Source of the DNA: Trichosphaerium sp. ATCC 40318
Lineage: Eukaryota > Discosea > Flabellinia > Trichosidae
Reading direction: 5' to 3'
NCBI GenBank assembly: GCA_038496445.1
Contig: JALMLS010000564.1
Span: 1-64,000, forward strand
DNA: 64,000 bases
Every line of letters starts with the position of its first letter. Within the stretch, counting starts at the first letter, position 1. Below, piece by piece: positions 12,518 through 29,689 of the stretch. The notes below the pieces were generated by a model, which worked only from the letters and a program-made list of their open reading frames with translations, was not told the origin of the DNA and ran no database searches. Both the position numbers and the translations under genes were made by a program.

Positions 12518-14343
12518 TTAAATCTCTACGGTTATTTGAGGTTTGGCTGTTGCTATCATATCTGTGGATAGCATATCCATGTTGTGGATATTATCACTTT
12601 TTGATGATGTGAAAGGTTTGTCTCGTGAAGGACGTATGAGAAGAAGTTGTAACTTAAAATAACAAAGTCAGAACAGATTCGTCTACAACGAGCTACATAA
12701 AGTTACGTACAAAATCAACTAGCGTTATGAACACAAAGTATATATACCATATTACTAAGTATGAGATGGGTTTTTTCGTGAGATTTGAACTCCCAAGAGC
12801 AAGAAAAACAATCAAACAGAAAAAGGTTACCAATAAAAGTAGTATTCGGTTGAGCACCTTAAAACAAGTTAGTTTTTATGAAGCTCCCGTTTTAGATTTT
12901 TTACCTTCTTTATCATCACGTGTGATCTACTATCTTTAATACCTTGTCGCAATTTATGTAGTATCAAACCAGCAACAATAATGAAATAAACAAAACAACC
13001 AAACACCGTCAATATCTATAATTAACAATCAATTACTGTCGGCTTTTTCATGTTGGTGATAAATTATAAGTGATGTACCAAAGGGATTGATGTTATAAGA
13101 ATAAGCGCTTGAGAAGGATAAAGCCACGTTCCGAATAAATGTGCTATGAGAAGCAGTAGAAATACAGCGATATATCCATAAAAAATGTACGCAAGCTTTG
13201 TAAGGTAGTAGTGTATTTTGACTTCTTTCTGAGTGATTGCTTGGTGCCTAAATCAAATGTCACTTATAAAAGCAAGTATACATGCTCTCAAAGATTACCA
13301 ATACAAAGCTAGAAGCATTGCACTTGAATACCTATTGTAGTCTGATGTTTAGAAAGAACAACTTGATTGTAATTTTTTTATAAATCTACGTACGAGAACG
13401 CATTGCTCACAGAAAACGACATACCAACTAGAGCATATGGATAGAGGTGTAGATAACCAACAGGATCAATACCTTTACTTGTTAGAAGCAGATCGTAAAT
13501 ATGATGTAAACTGTTACCATGGATTATAAGCCTTGAAACCAGAGCCAATATTTCAAGGTAAATAGTAACTGACGTTATTGTAACTACCAGCACTGTTTCA
13601 TTCAATACTGCGTATAGATAAAGCCTTGGGGAATCGATACAATTAGATTGGTATTGGTAGATTCTTATACATACTTGTAACAAGCAAACAACAACACTGC
13701 CAAGTTTAAAAGTATTATTGAAACTTGCCACGCTACAAGCCATCCACTATTAAAAGCTGAATCCCATAAATTCTCATCACCAGATGATAGCGAAGCTACA
13801 TAACTACCACGATCTTCGAAATCGTCGTAGTCAAATTCCTTGTTGTACACTTCAGCTACGGGTATCTACATAACTCGTTAGTGACGAAACAACATTACTA
13901 TTCGATTTTAAAGAAATTGCTTATTATCCGGTCACGTGCGCGTATATCTTTAGGGTCGTTGTGCAAAGCATATAGCCGCCCCGGTGAAATAACAACGAAT
14001 ATGACTCCGACAACTCCTTTGTTTTGAAGGCTTCTAAGCCTTGATTCCACTGGCAAGTTACGATTGTGGTATACAACGACGTTCCCTGTTTTGTATTACT
14101 GTTAGTGTACATGAACGCGATAAAGTGACGCTACACTAAAAACCACGTGCCTGAAACGTTTTTTGAATTGGCTGGTACTAGTGTTACGTTTGGAAAGTTC
14201 CAATCCTTCGAATTGCTCCCAATTCGTATTGGTATTAATTTTGTTTGCATCCACGCGTTGTTTACACGCGCACGGAGTATGCAAGATCCATTATACACGA
14301 AAAGCAGGAGAAGTGGTACAAGGACTTCTAATTTATAAGCCAT
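12518..14343 (-). CDS. signal-peptide-bearing multipass membrane protein, receptor-like (TOM1/THH1 or GPR137-like?)
   Basis: The start at 14343 gives a signal peptide (KLEVLVPLLLLFVYNGSC) and an N-glycosylation-rich ectodomain (NVTL, NVSG). The first membrane helix is AWQVSIILLNLAVLLFACY, followed by helices around AVLNETVLVVTITSVTIYLEILALV, YALVGMSFSVSNAF, MLLALYW, AYIFYGYIAVFLLLLIAHLFG, and ILTVFGCFVYFIIVAGLILHKL. Introns join in frame. Two donors are CAC|GTG, near 14147 and 13934. The tail is less certain: an 8-nt micro-exon at 12711-12718 would connect to a polar last exon ending ATAKPQITVEI at 12518. Without it the protein would end earlier. Helix spacing resembles TOM1/THH1 or GPR137-type seven-helix proteins, but I see no diagnostic motif, so the family is open. 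Confidence 0.6.
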
Positions 14344-14831
14344 TCTATAACGATAGATAGTGTTTTGTCAGGTTTTGGATGATGGAACGTTGAAACGTAT
14401 AAGCACGTGCTTCGGGCTTACCTTAAAAAAAAAAACAACTTAACAACAGAAAAAATCGTCTCCGGCCGAAGTTAAACAATCAATACCTGTTCGTCATCTT
14501 GATCTTGATGTAAACAAGCACATTGCTAAATACAAAAAACAGCGAATTCGTTAAAAGCAGTTACATAAAAAAACACGTGCTCGTAACGACAAATAAGCCC
14601 TATAAGCAAAAATGAGAACAAGGCACAATTGACTTGAAATCCTTCAGCCGTATTTAGAAGGTGTACTTGTCTGATTATTCCTCCATTTCTCTATCACCAA
14701 AATCACTATTCCGAAATATCTTTTTGATAAGCAGTATGTATACATTGTACTTGCTATTCGTTAGTACACTAAACTTCAATTTAGCACAAACCATATTATA
14801 TTACTACCAATACACCACTTCAGTACAGTAG
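14344..14831. other. divergent intergenic region, no gene seen
   Basis: About 490 bases lying between the reverse membrane-protein gene and the forward beta-helix gene, so it must carry both promoters. CACGTG palindromes occur near 14405 and 14574. I find no coding or structural RNA feature. Confidence 0.5.
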
Positions 14832-17428
14832 ATGAAATTTACTTTGTTTTGCTTAATTTTAGCACTTTGCACACTGTCCTACGCGCAAGAAGGTTCGTAC
14901 ATTCCCAATTAAACTATCTAAAAGCGGGATAGTTACCACATCCAAAGAACACTCCTGTGGAGAATACATAGATTGTTACATCGAATCTGGCGCCTCAATA
15001 ATCATTCTGAGCAACTTTTCGCATTATTTCCATAAAACCAACGCTTCGGATGCTATCACGCTTACAAAAGACATAACTATTGAATCAGGTACTAACCAAA
15101 AGCGGTTTTTTTAATCTTTTTTCTTTTTTGATAAAAAGTGCCACAGTCTTAAGATTTTCACTGTAGAGTCTTCCTCGCCTGTAGAAGTGTATTGTGATGA
15201 TACCTTTACTATAACTGGTAGTGAGGTAACAGTGGAGTTGAAAAATATACATGTATTTGCTTGTGGACTGCGTATAGCTAAAACGAAGCATATTATCATA
15301 GAGCACGTGCTCAAGAAAAGATTTACAAAAAACCTAAACCAGAATTGTTCTTTAGAGCCACCATATTTAGTCATCGATTCAGTACTACAAGGACTGGGTT
15401 GAACCATGGCTCTCTATCAATTTTAGACAGGTGCAGTAAATTTCGCAGTTTGTGTACACGATCTTTGTTAAAAGACTTTTAGTGAGAGAACAGACATTGT
15501 GTCATCTATGTTTTATCTCAATATTCTAAATACACTTGATGTTTTTGGTGATACTTTCATATTTGGCGGTGGTCTTCACGTCTCAGGAGGAGGTCTTTTG
15601 AATGTGTACAGAAGCAATTTTACAGATAACCTGATGATCAACGCCGCACGCGCCACACCAAATGATTCAATAAAAGGTGCCCATAGTGACTTTGTATTAT
15701 TTTCGTGACTTTTTCCAGGAGGTGGATTGTACGCTGAAGGCTTAGATAATGTGCGAAACACTCACACAACACATTTTAACAATTAAATAGATAACAATAA
15801 ATGCTTGTCTGTTCGCCAACAATAGAATTATTGCTGCCTTTACCGAAGAAACAAGTGCGAAGTTAAAGTTGAATTAAAGTCACTTCTAACAGAACACAAG
15901 ACGAAGCTGTCGGCGGTGCTCTTTACCTAGCACCAGATGTAAAACACTCAATGATATCAAACAGTGTCTTCACTGGCAATATTTTAGAAGGAGCATCCTC
16001 AGCGAACTATTCTGCATTTGGTATGTAACTGGATATTTCCGCGTTTTCCACTGACAAACTCTTCTAGGATGTACCATCTATTCAGGATCTGACCTTATTC
16101 TTGAATCTTCCTATTTCAATTCGAACGAATGTAGATATCTTAGAAAGTAAGGCCACTCTAAAACTAAGATATCCAGTTAATATTCATGTAGCGATTCCCA
16201 CAATGGACTAGCAGTATGGGCTCAGGAGAGCAAAATAACCATCAGGTATTACTTTTTTGTTCACCCTGTTTCTCATTTTTTTCTAGTAACACAGTCATGA
16301 ATAAAGGTATGCAAACCTTGTGGTAATTGAGGACTATCAGTGTCTCATCAAAATTACTAGCATCCACAAAAGATATCGAATGCCATGCGGATTCCAGCGT
16401 CCACCTTGAAGCAAATGTCATGTATTGTGATACACAAGAAGAAGCAAACGCTTGTGGTTCCTTTACAGGTTCGATACTTTAGTTATTTTTAGCCTATTTA
16501 AGGTAAAATAGGTGTTGGTTCAATTTGTGGAAACTGTTCTATACCACAACAAGATGGGTGTTGTGGAGGTACACTAGCATTGTAATTGCAAAGTTAACAA
16601 GAACCAGAGTTTATCAGATTTACAGATAGTTTTATAAAACAGTTCCTTCCGTGCCCTTACCAAAGTAAGTGTTAGTATTTCTTCGTTTAATTCTGACTTT
16701 TTTTTCCAGTCATTTGCGAAAATAGGAGATGTTTAGCTTGCAACTCAACTCGTTGTGACTTTCCTTATGATGTCATTAATGACAGAGCTATTGTCATTGA
16801 TACACCAACATTTATTGATGGTGATTTCACTAATACTGGTGATGTAACTGTAATATACGATGAAGAAGGAGTCTTCAAAATAGCAGGTGATACACTAAAA
16901 ATATTTTCTTTGAAACGTTTTGGTTAACATAGTTATCAAAAGGTTGTTTGTCTATTGGTGATAACGCAACTTTTGAGATTGACGTCTCAGATATTGATAC
17001 GGAGAACACGAATCGCATCCAACTCATAGATTCGGAGTGCATTAATGGTGTTGTTAGTATAATTGGATTAGATGTTGACGATAAATGTTTTGATTCTGAA
17101 GAGGAAAAAGATGGCACAGGGTAAAACAACGTTTTCTTTGATTATACTTACCTATTCAGCTTATATCTCGTGCTCATACCTACTGGAAAATGTAATAGTC
17201 CTGTTGTGGCAATCTCTATTGGTGTTGTTGCAGGAGTAGTGGTGCTGGTACACCAAGTTTTAAATTATTTTAATCCAGGCATTATTAACTTGTTTTGTTT
17301 CAGCTACTAATCATCTTCTTCGTGCTGGCATTCAAAGTCAAATCAATAAGGAACAAGGTGTTACCATGGACTTTCAGGTCTGCGGAACTGTTTCCTAGTA
17401 AAACTCAAGAAGAGCCAAGTCTTGAATA
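14832..17428 (+). CDS. secreted right-handed beta-helix-like protein with C-terminal membrane anchor
   Basis: The ATG at 14832 opens a clear signal peptide (MKFTLFCLILALCTLSYAQ). Many short exons encode repeating beta-strand/turn units typical of pectin-lyase-fold or polymorphic-outer-membrane-type repeats, for example FIFGGGLHVSGGGLLNVYRSNFTDN and VFTGNILEG. A Cys-rich block follows (ICENRRCLACNSTRCDFPYD). The protein ends with a membrane helix (VVAISIGVVAGVVVLLLIIFFVLAF) and a short basic cytoplasmic tail ending EEPSLE. This architecture fits a cell-surface, possibly adhesive or sensory, type I membrane protein. No catalytic residues could be identified, and enzyme activity should not be assumed. 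Exons between 15780 and 16700 are small and their boundaries are approximate. Confidence 0.65.
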
Positions 17429-17641
17429 AAATAAAGCCGTTGTTATTCTACTTTTTTTCGTACTATTTTCTTTCAAACAAGAAAGAACTCCACTGCTGGC
17501 AAGTCGCTACCCAGCGCTATTTGTACTTGAATCTCAAGCTACACGAATACCTGATTCAAACAAATACTTGGATTTTCACAGTCTCTACAACTCTACCTCT
17601 TCATTCCGTTTACAGCTTTTTAAATAGTATTTACAATGCAG

Positions 17642-18380
17642 TTAGTCTTCTGGTTGATCGACAGGATCAGGTACAACAACAACTTTGAACTTCTCCGAGC
17701 AGTTCGTCAACAAATAGTTCGCAGCAGTACCAACTACCCATCTAGGCAAACGTCATCAGTATTTTCGTTACTTGTTCCTAAAAAAAGCCCACGTACCTCC
17801 TTGCTGTACTGAACATGTTGAATAATAGATTATCATCACTGGCGCACTCTGTACAAGCGCTTTCGCCGACGTAAATGGTATGTACTTTTTTCTCTTCAGC
17901 AACTGCTTTTAATTCCGTGTAAGGATAATTCGAGTCCCGTTGGATTATCCGGTTTGATACCTTTAAAATGTCACAAAATAGGCTGTTACAAAACTTAAAC
18001 CAACGAACCTTGAGGGTGGTTAGGAGGTCAGCAAACTGTCCCAGATATAGGTTTCCAGTGTTTTTTTCATCATTTAAATAGTCCCAACTGGAATGCACAT
18101 GTACAAGGTAAACGAAGTCGAGTTGTTTGTTAATTTGGCTTAACGCAGCATCAACAGCGCGTCTAGTAGATTCGCTTCCGTCAATTACTGTAGAGAAGTA
18201 AGCAACGCCCTGAATTCCACAACGTACCTATCATTACACGCGTACGAGTTACGGTCGAAGCTGACGAGGTTGTATACTGTTTCGGTTGAGAATCAGCATT
18301 CTCCTGCTCAAAAAGGGACTCCTTAGGTTCTTACACGCGTCAGAACCCTTCGTAATGCTAAATAAAAATATCTTACCCAT
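17642..18380 (-). CDS. universal stress protein (USP) family
   Basis: The model starts at ATG 18380. A 47-nt intron right after the first codon gives MEPKESLFEQENADSQPKQY. A 40-nt intron then restores the family's first strand, RVMIVIDGSESTRRAVDAAL. Downstream are HVHSSWDYL, helix SNRIIQRDSNYPYTELKAVAEEKK, strand HTIYVGES, and the end WVVGTAANYLLTNCSEKFKVVVVPDPV. These match the USP alpha/beta fold, including the G-x-A/S-xx-L-xx-N/C nucleotide-loop region (GTAANYLL). USPs are small cytosolic, often ATP-binding stress proteins. The usual second-glycine spacing G-2x-G-9x-G(S/T) is not clearly present, so ATP binding is uncertain. Confidence 0.75.
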
Positions 18381-18721
18381 TGGTTAAAGAATTAAATGTG
18401 TCGCGTTGTAATTATGACACTTATGCTTGACTACGTTAGGAAGAAGACACTATGTCGCGATAATTGAATTTTGGCGACTTTTTCGTTGTCTACAAAAACT
18501 CATGTGATCGTCTTTTCCACCAAACGCTATCAAGTTTTCTTTGGAGGATATGTAGTGACTATTTTGCACGTTAATTATTATTAGAGCTCGTAAAGAGCCA
18601 TTTTACATTACATTTTTGACGCCTGACACTTTACAAAAATTTGATCTTCCTAGTACCCTGTAGTATAGGTAAGTGTGTAGTTTGTAATAAGAACCAGTTA
18701 CAAAAAAATAAAATAAAAACA
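18381..18721. other. divergent intergenic region, no gene seen
   Basis: About 340 bases between the reverse USP gene and the small forward spliced gene. A possible 5' UTR intron for the latter begins GTAAGTGTG near 18669. No coding feature is supported. Confidence 0.4.
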
Positions 18722-19195
18722 ATGTGGTGCGAGGCTGGCAACCAAAAACAATTACATACGCTTATTGAGGCATCATCATGGACCTTGGATCATCACCGCC
18801 CAGCGGCCACACCAAATGGTAAAATGTAAGACCTACAAAAAAGTTAGCAACGCAAACGTTGTGATTAAGTGTTACCAGGGGTATTGCTAACGCCAATGTA
18901 TAACAGACAAGGAATCCTACGTGCGTTAGGCGACAAAACGATAAAAAAATATTGTGAAGGTTATTTATTATCTTTTACGCGTTTTTAAATACGCAATAGT
19001 GTTGATACACCAGCTGGCGTATAAAACTAGTTCATTTCGTACCATAGTAATCCAACCCAAAACCTACAGTAACCCCACACTTGCGCGGCACGCCCAAGAA
19101 GTGAATTAACTAATTTTACCGTAGATGAAGCTGGTGCGGCTTGTGTGAAGTCTGTTCTTCGTGGGGCACTCATGTGTGTAGTAGATAAGGCGTAG
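18722..19195 (+). CDS. small spliced hypothetical protein
   Basis: No single open frame reveals this gene. From ATG 18722, preceded by an A-rich context, three introns of usual size (about 51, 40 and 56 nt, each GT-AG) join in compatible phases. The result is a continuous protein of roughly 110 residues. Recognisable parts are MWCEAGNQKQLHTLIEASSW, VLPGVLLTPMYNRQGILRALGDKTIKKYCE, VLIHQLAYKTSSFRTIVIQPKTYN and EAGAACVKSVLRGALMCVVDKA. The composition is protein-like throughout and the intervening segments contain stops. I do not recognise the family. The last exon could extend by further splicing toward 19300. Confidence 0.4.
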
Positions 19196-19582
19196 TAAAC
19201 TCAGGACTGTTTTGAGAAAAGACTTGTGAAAAATGCTGACCGCAATGTTTTTTTTTTCTTGGCATTTAACTACATTGTCTACGCTCAACCGCATAGGCAA
19301 CCTCGAGATGGTACAGTAAGGAAATAGTACGTACAGTGTCTGTAATTTGTTGACGCGTCTAAGAGTGATTTATTAGGCCTCAAACAACCATAAACAGATG
19401 GCGCTAGACAAATCCAATGCTCAATCTACCCCAGAGGTACAATGACAGCATTGCATTAACGGAAATGCTTAAATCAAACTTCTTTGCGTTTTAGCGCCAA
19501 CTTACAGTGTTTCTAAGACATAACGTGTAAAAAACCATAAAATCATTTACATTTTTTTTAGTACGCCGACAGTAACGACGCC
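19196..19582. other. intergenic, no gene seen
   Basis: About 385 bases upstream of the HROB-like gene. There is a T-run just before 19560 and an open reverse-strand frame at 19106-19300 that overlaps the small forward gene and has no other support. Confidence 0.4.
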
Positions 19583-22278
19583 ATGGCAGACTTCGATTGG
19601 GATGATCTAGGCGAAAACGATTCAATATTCAGCCCTGCAAAGCAATCCACACCAAAAAGCCAACAACAGGCCTCCAACAGCAACAGCACTAGCAGCGAGC
19701 ACTTTGCAGACTCAAATAAAATTACTCAACACATGCCGTCAGGTCTTAGACATGACACTTTTGAAGAGGAAGACGAATCTGGCGAAGCCTACCTAGTCAA
19801 CGAAGAAGGTAGTCAAAAACAAGAAAATACAGAGATGAGCTTTGACACTGATGAAGACCAAACTCGCTTTATTCCTGGCCCTGCTGGTCGTTTACCAGAA
19901 AAAAGCCCAACGCAGTGCGCTATTTTTTTGACATTTGCAATGAAGTTTTGACATATTTAAGTTCTGCGCTTTCTGGCATTGGTATTAGCTGGAATAGCCC
20001 CACAAAGCAACATGAACAACATATAATCGATAGCCGTACTCGCTCTGAATTTTGGCGTGGCCCTTGGCTTCAAATGTTAAAAGAGCAGGGACTACCACCA
20101 TTTTGTGACAAGCGTAAGTTTTTTTTCTTGATTTTTTTTTCTTTGAAACCTTTTTTGACAATTTGTAGCTGGTGCTGGATTTAGTGCAGGGATAAAGAGT
20201 CTTACCCAATATGTTAATAAAAAGGTGAATCATCAATTGTGTGTAATGATAAAGAGGATTGGCGAAATGCAGGAAACGACAGTAAAGGTACAGCCTATAA
20301 ACCGCTTTCGAAAGTTACATAGTAAATATGCCGAGATTAAATTACTCGTTTTTAGGATCCTACTGGCATTTTCGCAGCTAGTATTACTGATGACGCTCAG
20401 AGAAAATATGCCATGGCTAACGGATGTGTACTCGTCCTTACTAATGTACGCTGCTTGTTTTGAATTGGCCAAGCAAAAAACTTTCCGCGCTTAACTTTGT
20501 TGATAGTGTTCTGTGTTTAAAGCTCCACATAAGGATAGTACACCGTGCCTTATTATAACAGATAAGAATATAGCAAATTTCTATCAGAACGATATACCCA
20601 CACCTTCAGTATGTGCATCTAGCTCTATTACATACCTCTACTCACTCTTACAAAGGATATAATGCTGCCACAATTCTCAATGGAGGATCTTTATACAAAC
20701 TTGAAGAGAAGATCATCAAGTAACTTTAGGTCGCCTAGCAAAAAGTAAGTTGTTTTTTTTTACTTTATGTACCAATGTCAACAAAAACTCAATATATCGA
20801 ACTAGTAGCTTACTTAATGATCCTGTACGACGTCTATTTGGAGCAAACACACCTCATAGACAGTCACGTACACCACAAAAACGGTACGAAGGCAGTAATA
20901 GTAACACTTCATTTTGCTCAAAAAATACATTTAGTGCTGCCACACATCCACCAAACAGTTTCGAAGAGTTCATGAGTGAAACTAATATAAATGTACCATA
21001 TAAAAAACAACGTACTACGCCACCCTCACATCCAGGAAAAAAACGACGTGCACCTACAAGAAAGCGTAGTAGTCCAAAGAAAAGAACGACGCCTGGTAAA
21101 TCTCCTTCGTACGGCTCAATGCACCAATACACATCACCAAAGATGCCGAATGTGAGAGCGCCGCCACCAAATACAGCTGTACGAAGGCAGAGCCAACCTC
21201 AACAAGTCCGTGCACCTCCAAAAATTCCGCCAAAACGCCCAGTGGTTAGGTACAAACATAAGTTACTTTACACAGGCACTAATTTTCTTACAGAGCGTCA
21301 GTGCCAGCACCTTCGATTCCGTCATCAAGCTTGAACCTTTCTAACATGATGAAGCCCAAATCTAATACGCCTCGTCCGAGCCAGCATAATTATATACATG
21401 GCGCAGACTCGTTGCTTAAACATGGTGTCCAACGTTATACTGCAGCTTCAGAACATTCAAGGACACAAAGCCAGCTACCTGTACATATCACGCCCTCACC
21501 CAACAAACCTGTTGCTACAATTAGAGCACCTCCAGTCAAAGCGCCTCCTCGTATCTCTTACAACAATCGAAATACAACAACTCCAAAAACTGCAAATAAC
21601 TCTAATGTCCCACAACGTTCTTTGGGTTATGCTGGACAAAATAGAAGAGCTCCAACTCCACCTAATGCACCTGCCAAAGCGCCACCAAGAATGTCGTATA
21701 ACAATGGTACTCCTGCACAACGTATGGCTTATGGTCAGCCTTCGAATATAAATACGAACAGTGTAAACCAGATGCAACCAAAGAGGATGAACTATAGAAA
21801 TGCACAACCAGCAGCGCTACCTAAAACATTTAGTGCTTTGGTAAAAGCACCTCCAAGGATGAGTTATAGTCAAAGTGCTCCTTCTAATAGACCATCGCAA
21901 CCTAATACTCAACAGCCTCAACGCCCTGCAACGCTTCCTTATGCAGGACAAAACAGACAGCCAAGTGCACCAACAAGATTGCCATACGCAGGACAAAACA
22001 GGAACAAGGCTCCGCCTGTTAGCAATGTAAAAGCTCCTCCAAGGATGAACTATAGCACTCCAGCTATGGCACCGAAGAGAATGTCTTATGGGCAACCACA
22101 ACAAGGGTACCCAAAGCAGCAATATAACGGACAGCCAAAAGGAGGAGTTCAAGCACCGAAGCAGCAAATGGGTGCTTTTTCAAATGGAGGGAGTTTGGGC
22201 GGTTCTATCAGCAATTTTACACGAAGAGCACCAAGAAAAGGTGTTTATCAGTCTGGTATGAATAATTTTAACTCATGA
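19583..22278 (+). CDS. HROB: HROB-like OB-fold homologous-recombination protein with proline-rich repeat tail
   Basis: The ATG at 19583 starts an acidic Ser-rich region (MADFDWDDLGENDSIF) that ends in RFIPGPAGRLPE. This matches the short PGPAG motif preceding the conserved core of HROB (C17orf53/MCM8IP). Next come GPWLQMLKEQGLPPF and an OB-fold-like segment: CVMIKRIGEMQETTVK-DPTGIFAASITDDAQRKYAMANGCVLVLTN. It continues with SVFKAPHKDSTPCLIITDKNIANF. In animals HROB recruits the MCM8-MCM9 helicase for recombination-repair DNA synthesis in the nucleus. The remaining half is low complexity: basic (KKRRAPTRKRSSPKKRTT), then many repeats of a KAPPRMSY-type unit. The tail is far longer and more repetitive than in the animal protein. 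Splice junctions hold the frame throughout. Assignment rests on motif memory. Confidence 0.6.
21520..22110 (+). repeat. degenerate coding repeat (A/K-P-P-R-M-S/N-Y unit) in the HROB-like gene
   Basis: The last exon repeats a short motif at irregular spacing: KAPPRISYNN, KAPPRMSYNN, PKRMNYRN, KAPPRMSYSQ, KAPPRMNYS and PKRMSYGQ. These are interleaved with a second unit, YAGQNR, which occurs four times (21629-22000). The DNA units differ at third positions, so the repeat is being held at protein level or is old. Basic, aromatic and proline content suggests an RNA/DNA-binding or phase-separating tail. Confidence 0.75.
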
Positions 22279-22549
22279 GAGACGTTGTTCTCCCCTCTTG
22301 TAAATCGAAAATGTAGATAAGAAAGTGTAACAAAAAAATCAAAACAAAAAAAAATTTAATGGCGATTAAGCCACAAAAAAGTGTTCATCTATTCTTGGCG
22401 CCTTAAAGCAGTCATAGTAGGCGAACGGCCTTGAGTACGCGCCGTTTGTCTGTTGTCAACGCTTGTATCATTCTCAGGCTATCGAATGTGCTAAACGGCT
22501 AACAAATAACAATATCACACGGAAGATACTTTAAACTGTGTTATACACA
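22279..22549. other. intergenic, promoter of the kinase gene
   Basis: About 270 bases between the HROB-like stop and the kinase start, with A-rich stretches near 22335-22380. I see no other feature in it. Confidence 0.4.
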
Positions 22550-28434
<5,885 letters not shown>

Positions 28435-28554
28435 TGTAGTTATTCTTGTTTTTGGCTTTTTTTGACGGTTGGCTGTAAATAAAAACTGTATGAGTACTTT
28501 TGCGCTTTTTGTTGAATCAAATTGCTACATAGCAAGAAGAAGAAATCATAACGT

Positions 28555-29575
28555 TGTACGTACTTTACTTACTTTACTTTACTTTTATTCCGGTCAAGAT
28601 TCAGTTTGACGGTCTTACAAATTTGTTTTTACAACTGTTTTGTCCTCCCATCTTCATCCACTTGTCGCCAGGGCCCCTGATAGGGGTCTCACATAAAGTT
28701 AGCCCATGATATTCATCATCGACCAAGGTAGACCAGACTGTGTAGAATACCTGCCCAGCTCGGACCGCGCACTAGCTCCGTATGGAGGCGTAGCTAGTCA
28801 GTGTTAGTAATGTTGAGTTTTTTATATAGCTCATGAAACATGATGTTTCTTTTATCGTAGACGCGTTTGTGGCCGTTCAGTATTCGGAGTTGCAGCTGTT
28901 TGAGTTTGTCTTTGATGTATTTCGGGTCATATCCTGCATATTTACATGCTTCAACTGTGTTGGTTAAGATGTATGCTCCTGTGTACGCTTCTCTAGCGTA
29001 TTTAGTTTTTTTTGCTTTTTTGTTTTTTCGTTTCTTGGTGTTGCGGAGGTTTTTATTGACGTAGTTTTTGATTTCCTCTGTATTTTCTGTACGTACATCT
29101 TCAGTTGCTTTACAATGGTTGATTATGTGATCTGTATCTTCTTTGTGGTGCCCGCATAGTATGCAGCTGGGTTCCTTGTATTTTTTGTTGAAGTAGTCAG
29201 TGTTGTGTGGTCCAGTGGCTTTATTTAGTGTGTATCTGCCACTTAGGTTGTTGTTTCGCAGTTTAAATTGGAAGGTGGTGATGTTGTCCATTAGTGGCAT
29301 TTTGTCGTTGATGACTTGATTGGATATCTTATGCTCAACTTGTGTCAGGATTGGGAGTTTGGCATTCATGTCTTTTTCATGTATTTGGTTACTGATGTTT
29401 CTGATCCGTTTACGGATGTTTCCTTCAATGATTTCATTATCATTGTATAAGGTGTAGTTGAAGGCTACTCGTCTATTCGGCGTTGGAGGCTTCTTTAAGT
29501 ATGTTCCTTCCTTTGCTAGGGTGTCCGCTTCTTCGTTTCCGTGAAGAATCCATTCTATGTTTTTACTGTACGTAC
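28555..29575 (-). mobile_element. 5'-truncated non-LTR (LINE-like) retrotransposon with target-site duplication
   Basis: Read on the reverse strand, the insert begins at about 29566 directly inside an open frame that reads SKNIEWILHGNEEADTLAKEG. This is the end of an RNase H domain, with the HGNEEAD-LAK signature. The frame continues to a stop at 28794-28796. It includes a C-x2-C-x(n)-H-x4-C zinc knuckle (CILCGHHKEDTDHIINHC) and a basic region. A 3' UTR of about 230 bases follows, ending in a GTAAA/AAAGT-type short-repeat tail near 28564-28590. Identical TGTACGTAC copies flank it at 28555-28563 and 29567-29575, the expected target-site duplication. 5' truncation and a simple-repeat 3' tail are typical of target-primed reverse transcription. 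No reverse transcriptase remains, so the copy cannot move by itself. Confidence 0.85.
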
Positions 29576-29689
29576 ATAAACTTGACTTGCATCAAGTCAT
29601 AGCTGGAGCAACTAGGTAGCTTAAGTTCAGAAATAGGTTGACTTTTTCTATTTTTTATTTGCTCAAACTAAAAAACGAAAGTTTGTGTG

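Noticed and set aside
21817-22167. Long reverse open frames opposite the HROB-like repeat tail
   Set aside because: They mirror a repetitive coding exon on the forward strand and lack any independent signal.
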